A DNA stretch of 7,451 nt. It comes from Bacteroidota bacterium (GTDB lineage Bacteria > Bacteroidota > Bacteroidia > Flavobacteriales > Flavobacteriaceae). Positions 5,596-7,451 of this stretch are shown piece after piece (the first letter of the stretch is position 1; every line of letters begins with the position of its first letter). Location: NCBI GenBank assembly GCA_015767395.1, contig JADWMI010000113.1, positions 1-7,451 of the forward strand, read 5' to 3'. The translations under genes and the position numbers were made by a program. Below the pieces are notes generated by a model. That model was not told where the DNA came from. It made no database searches and saw only the letters and a program-made list of their open reading frames with translations.

Positions 5596-6516
5596 ATGAA
5601 TTTTGCAAGTCCTCTGGTCTATGGAGCTCCAGTTTTTATCGCTCTTATTTTACTTGAAATAACCTATAGCAGATCGCACAACAACAAAAACCTATACGAT
5701 TTTAAAGATCTTGGTGCTAGTGCCTTTTTTGGTATTGCAACAGCTATTATTGATCCATTAGTAAAAACAGTTTCGTTGATTCTTGTATTTCATTATACTT
5801 ATGAATTTTTTAATCCGATAGTAGAAGGCGTTCGCACAAATATTATGGGATGGAAATCTTTTGGATATGCCTGGTGGGTATGGATTATTTGTCAGTTTTT
5901 AGATGATTTCACCTATTATTGGTATCACCGTCAAAACCATATGGTTCGTTTTTTATGGGCTGCTCATATTGTCCATCATTCATCCGATAATTTTAACCTA
6001 GGAACTGCTATTCGAAATGGTTTATTCACCATTTTATACAAGCCTTTATTTTATATGTGGTTACCAGCAATAGGGTTTCCACCAGCTATGGTCATATTTT
6101 GTTTGGCTATAGAATCTTTATGGCAATTTCAATTGCATTCGACTTATGTTCCAAAAATGGGTTTTATTGAAAAAATATTCAATACACATACGATGCATCA
6201 AGTTCACCATGCTCGAAATATAGAATACATGGACAAAAACCATGGTGGATTTCTAAATTTTTTCGATAAAATATTTGGAACATGGAAAGAACTAGACGAC
6301 GATATTGACGTAAAATATGGTGTTACACACGCCCCAAACTCTTACAATCCTTGGGTTATTTTAACGCATGAATATAAGGATATTTGGAACGATATCAAAA
6401 AATCAAAAAATTGGGGGCATAAATTTATGTACTGTTTTGGGCCTCCTGGCTGGAGTCATGACAATAGCACTCAAACCGTTAAGCAAATGCAACTAGCACT
6501 AAAAAATCAGGAATAA
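5596..6516 (+). CDS. Sterol desaturase / fatty acid hydroxylase superfamily membrane enzyme
   Basis: A 306-residue integral membrane di-iron oxygenase of the FA_hydroxylase type. The metal-binding histidine clusters are all visible: HRQNH (His111, His115), HIVHH (His124, His127, His128), the single His181 in FQLHS, and HTMHQVHH (His198, His201, His204, His205), with His216 in KNHGGF. Hydrophobic segments lie at about 8-22, 40-70, 90-102, and 142-180. The C-terminal tail ending FGPPGWSHDN resembles the branch related to alkylglycerol monooxygenase and other bacterial sterol desaturase-family proteins. Such enzymes hydroxylate or desaturate lipids using O2; the substrate (ether lipid, carotenoid, fatty acyl chain or sphingoid base) cannot be read from sequence. 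The ATG at 5596 gives a hydrophobic N-terminus without a cleavable signal. It has 122 bp of non-coding DNA upstream and probably its own promoter. No sterol or hopanoid genes are adjacent. Confidence 0.9.
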   Translation: MNFASPLVYGAPVFIALILLEITYSRSHNNKNLYDFKDLGASAFFGIATAIIDPLVKTVSLILVFHYTYEFFNPIVEGVRTNIMGWKSFGYAWWVWIICQFLDDFTYYWYHRQNHMVRFLWAAHIVHHSSDNFNLGTAIRNGLFTILYKPLFYMWLPAIGFPPAMVIFCLAIESLWQFQLHSTYVPKMGFIEKIFNTHTMHQVHHARNIEYMDKNHGGFLNFFDKIFGTWKELDDDIDVKYGVTHAPNSYNPWVILTHEYKDIWNDIKKSKNWGHKFMYCFGPPGWSHDNSTQTVKQMQLALKNQE

Positions 6517-6529
6517 AATCTTATTTTAT
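6513..6529 (+). terminator. Possible weak AT-only hairpin after the desaturase gene
   Basis: ATAAAAT (6513-6519) and ATTTTAT (6523-6529) are perfect complements with a 3-nt loop, beginning over the stop codon of the preceding gene (TAA 6514-6516). All pairs are A-T and no long T-run follows, so termination efficiency is doubtful. Confidence 0.2.
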
Positions 6530-6555
6530 ATACTTTCAACATCTAAAAAAACAAG

Positions 6556-6563
6556 TATCTTTG
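6556..6563 (+). promoter_or_regulatory. -7 promoter box for the DUF1456-barrel operon (TATCTTTG)
   Basis: TATCTTTG is an exact match to the Bacteroidota consensus TAnnTTTG. Only four bases separate it from the ATG at 6568, so the expected start of transcription falls at or next to the start codon, giving a leaderless or nearly leaderless mRNA. A TTG-like -33 element is poor (CTTTC at 6533-6537). Confidence 0.6.
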
Positions 6564-6567
6564 TGTT

Positions 6568-6819
6568 ATGGGATTAACTAATAACGATATTTTTAAAAAA
6601 CTCCGTGTAGCGCATAAATTACGAGACAATGACATCGTTGACATCTGTAAATTGGTTGACTTTAGAGTAAGTAAAAGTGAACTTGGTGCAATTTTCAGGA
6701 ATGAAACACACGAAAAATATATGGAATGTGGCGATCAAATGTTACGCAATTTTTTAAATGGACTGATTATTCATTTACGTGGTCCAATGCCTCCAAAAGG
6801 TGATAAAACACCAAAATAG
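6568..6819 (+). CDS. DUF1456 (YehS-like) protein with a single repeat
   Basis: An 83-residue protein. TNNDIFKKLRVAHKLRDND followed by IVDICKL, FRVSKSELGAIFRN and KYMECGDQMLRNFLNGL lines up with the second half of E. coli YehS (DUF1456), including the conserved FRVS, ECGDQ and LRxFLxGL patches (about 32-35, 53-57 and 59-66). E. coli YehS is about 156 residues with two copies of this unit; here there is one, in about residues 4-70, and a short Pro/Lys-rich tail (GPMPPKGDKTPK). The molecular function of the family is not established. It has no signal peptide and is likely cytoplasmic. The start ATG is fixed by a -7 box ending 4 bp upstream. The barrel-protein gene follows after 3 bp, so the two share an mRNA. 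Confidence 0.82.
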   Translation: MGLTNNDIFKKLRVAHKLRDNDIVDICKLVDFRVSKSELGAIFRNETHEKYMECGDQMLRNFLNGLIIHLRGPMPPKGDKTPK

Positions 6820-6822
6820 ATC

Positions 6823-7434
6823 ATGAAAAGCCTTTTCTTCACTTGCGCTCTTTTATTTTCTTTAATAGTACTAGCTCAGAAAAGTTCTAAAAGCAATTCA
6901 GATTTAAACCGATTTAGAATTGGAATCATCATTGGAACACCTAACTCTTTAGGTGGAAATGCTGAATATTTATCACCGCTATTTAAAGATAGAGTCGCTG
7001 TGTTTTTTAATTATTCTGGACTTTCTTTCTTTGTAGACGATTTTGACAATGACGTAAACTATATGGAAATAGGTTCTAATATCTATTTTAAAACGACTGG
7101 GAGTGGTTTATATGGATCTTTAGGTTACGGCAAGTTAGATATTCATTCTATCTATGAAAATGCTTTTACCTTAGAAGGAGAAAAATTTGAAAGCAAAGCT
7201 GAAGGAGATCTTGATGTAAACACGTTTAATGTGAAAATTGGATTTAAGGCTGGAAATAAATTCTACTTTAGAACAGAACTTGGTTATGGGTTTGGCAGTA
7301 TTCCTCAAGAAATTCTTGTTACTGGAACCATAAACGATACTCCGGTTCAAGGCATAAAAGAGGTGCCAGATGTTCCTGGTATTTCTGAAAATGGTTATCC
7401 ACTATTTAATATTGGAGTTGGATTTTCTTTTTAA
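6823..7434 (+). CDS. Small outer-membrane beta-barrel protein of unknown function
   Basis: A 203-residue protein. Residues 1-18 (MKSLFFTCALLFSLIVLA) are a Sec signal peptide with likely cleavage after Ala18, before QKSSKS. The mature part alternates polar and hydrophobic residues in about eight strands: FRIGIIIGTP (31-40), GGNAEYL, VAVFFNYSGL (58-67), NYMEIGSNIYF (79-89), GLYGSLGYGKLD (95-106), VNTFNVKIGFKAG (132-144), FYFRTELGYGFG (147-158) and YPLFNIGVGFSF (192-203). The terminal Phe after an alternating hydrophobic strand fits the beta-signal recognised by the BAM complex. A small eight-stranded barrel of the OMP_b-brl type is the best reading; no ligand or enzymatic motif is seen. It starts 3 bp after the DUF1456 stop and ends 17 bp before the window edge. 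Confidence 0.75.
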   Translation: MKSLFFTCALLFSLIVLAQKSSKSNSDLNRFRIGIIIGTPNSLGGNAEYLSPLFKDRVAVFFNYSGLSFFVDDFDNDVNYMEIGSNIYFKTTGSGLYGSLGYGKLDIHSIYENAFTLEGEKFESKAEGDLDVNTFNVKIGFKAGNKFYFRTELGYGFGSIPQEILVTGTINDTPVQGIKEVPDVPGISENGYPLFNIGVGFSF

Positions 7435-7451
7435 CCTAAAGAATTTATTTG

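Noticed and set aside
7441..7451. TTTATTTG at the right edge, resembling a -7 box
   Set aside because: The second base is T instead of A and the downstream context is outside the window, so nothing can be supported.
1..7451. A defence, secretion or biosynthetic gene cluster, CRISPR array, insertion sequence or RNA gene
   Set aside because: I looked for spaced direct repeats, transposase or integrase motifs, toxin-antitoxin pairs and tRNA-like folds and saw none. The genes are mostly housekeeping and envelope functions arranged in short operons, so no new multi-gene system is claimed.

Overview
The window looks like a chromosomal segment of a marine-type or environmental member of the Flavobacteriaceae (phylum Bacteroidota). 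The evidence is an AT-rich composition with strong A/T third-position bias, no Shine-Dalgarno sequences in front of genes, -7 promoter boxes of the Bacteroidota form TAnnTTTG (2062-2069 and 6556-6563), and proteins of flavobacterial style throughout. No mobile element, CRISPR array, rRNA or tRNA gene is visible, and I see no sign of recent transfer.

Layout. Positions 1-130 hold the 3' end of a plus-strand gene, probably an aldose 1-epimerase-like enzyme. It converges on a minus-strand pair (132-2040): an ABM-domain (YqjZ-like) small protein followed, with a 17-bp overlap, by a peptide-type ABC-transporter substrate-binding lipoprotein. A short hairpin plus T-run (118-147) sits at the convergence point. 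A 49-bp divergent spacer (2041-2089) separates this pair from a long run of plus-strand genes: mtaB (tRNA t6A37 methylthiotransferase), a small alpha/beta hydrolase, a family 1-type lytic transglycosylase, a half-size TSUP (TauE/SafE) membrane protein, a sterol desaturase/fatty acid hydroxylase-family di-iron membrane enzyme, a one-repeat DUF1456 (YehS-like) protein, and a small outer-membrane beta-barrel protein.

Transcription units as inferred from spacing: ABM-SBP (minus); mtaB-hydrolase (9-bp gap); transglycosylase-TSUP (1-bp gap); the desaturase alone (122-bp upstream region containing a perfect 12-bp palindrome); and DUF1456-barrel protein (3-bp gap, own promoter that would give an essentially leaderless mRNA).

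Most genes are ordinary housekeeping or envelope genes. I do not see a convincing new multi-gene system. The items most worth a second look are a 7-bp tandem repeat that encodes the lipoprotein signal-peptide core and reads the same in all three frames, the two single-repeat versions of normally duplicated families (TSUP and DUF1456), the near-leaderless promoter arrangements, and a six-codon mini-ORF overlapping the mtaB start.
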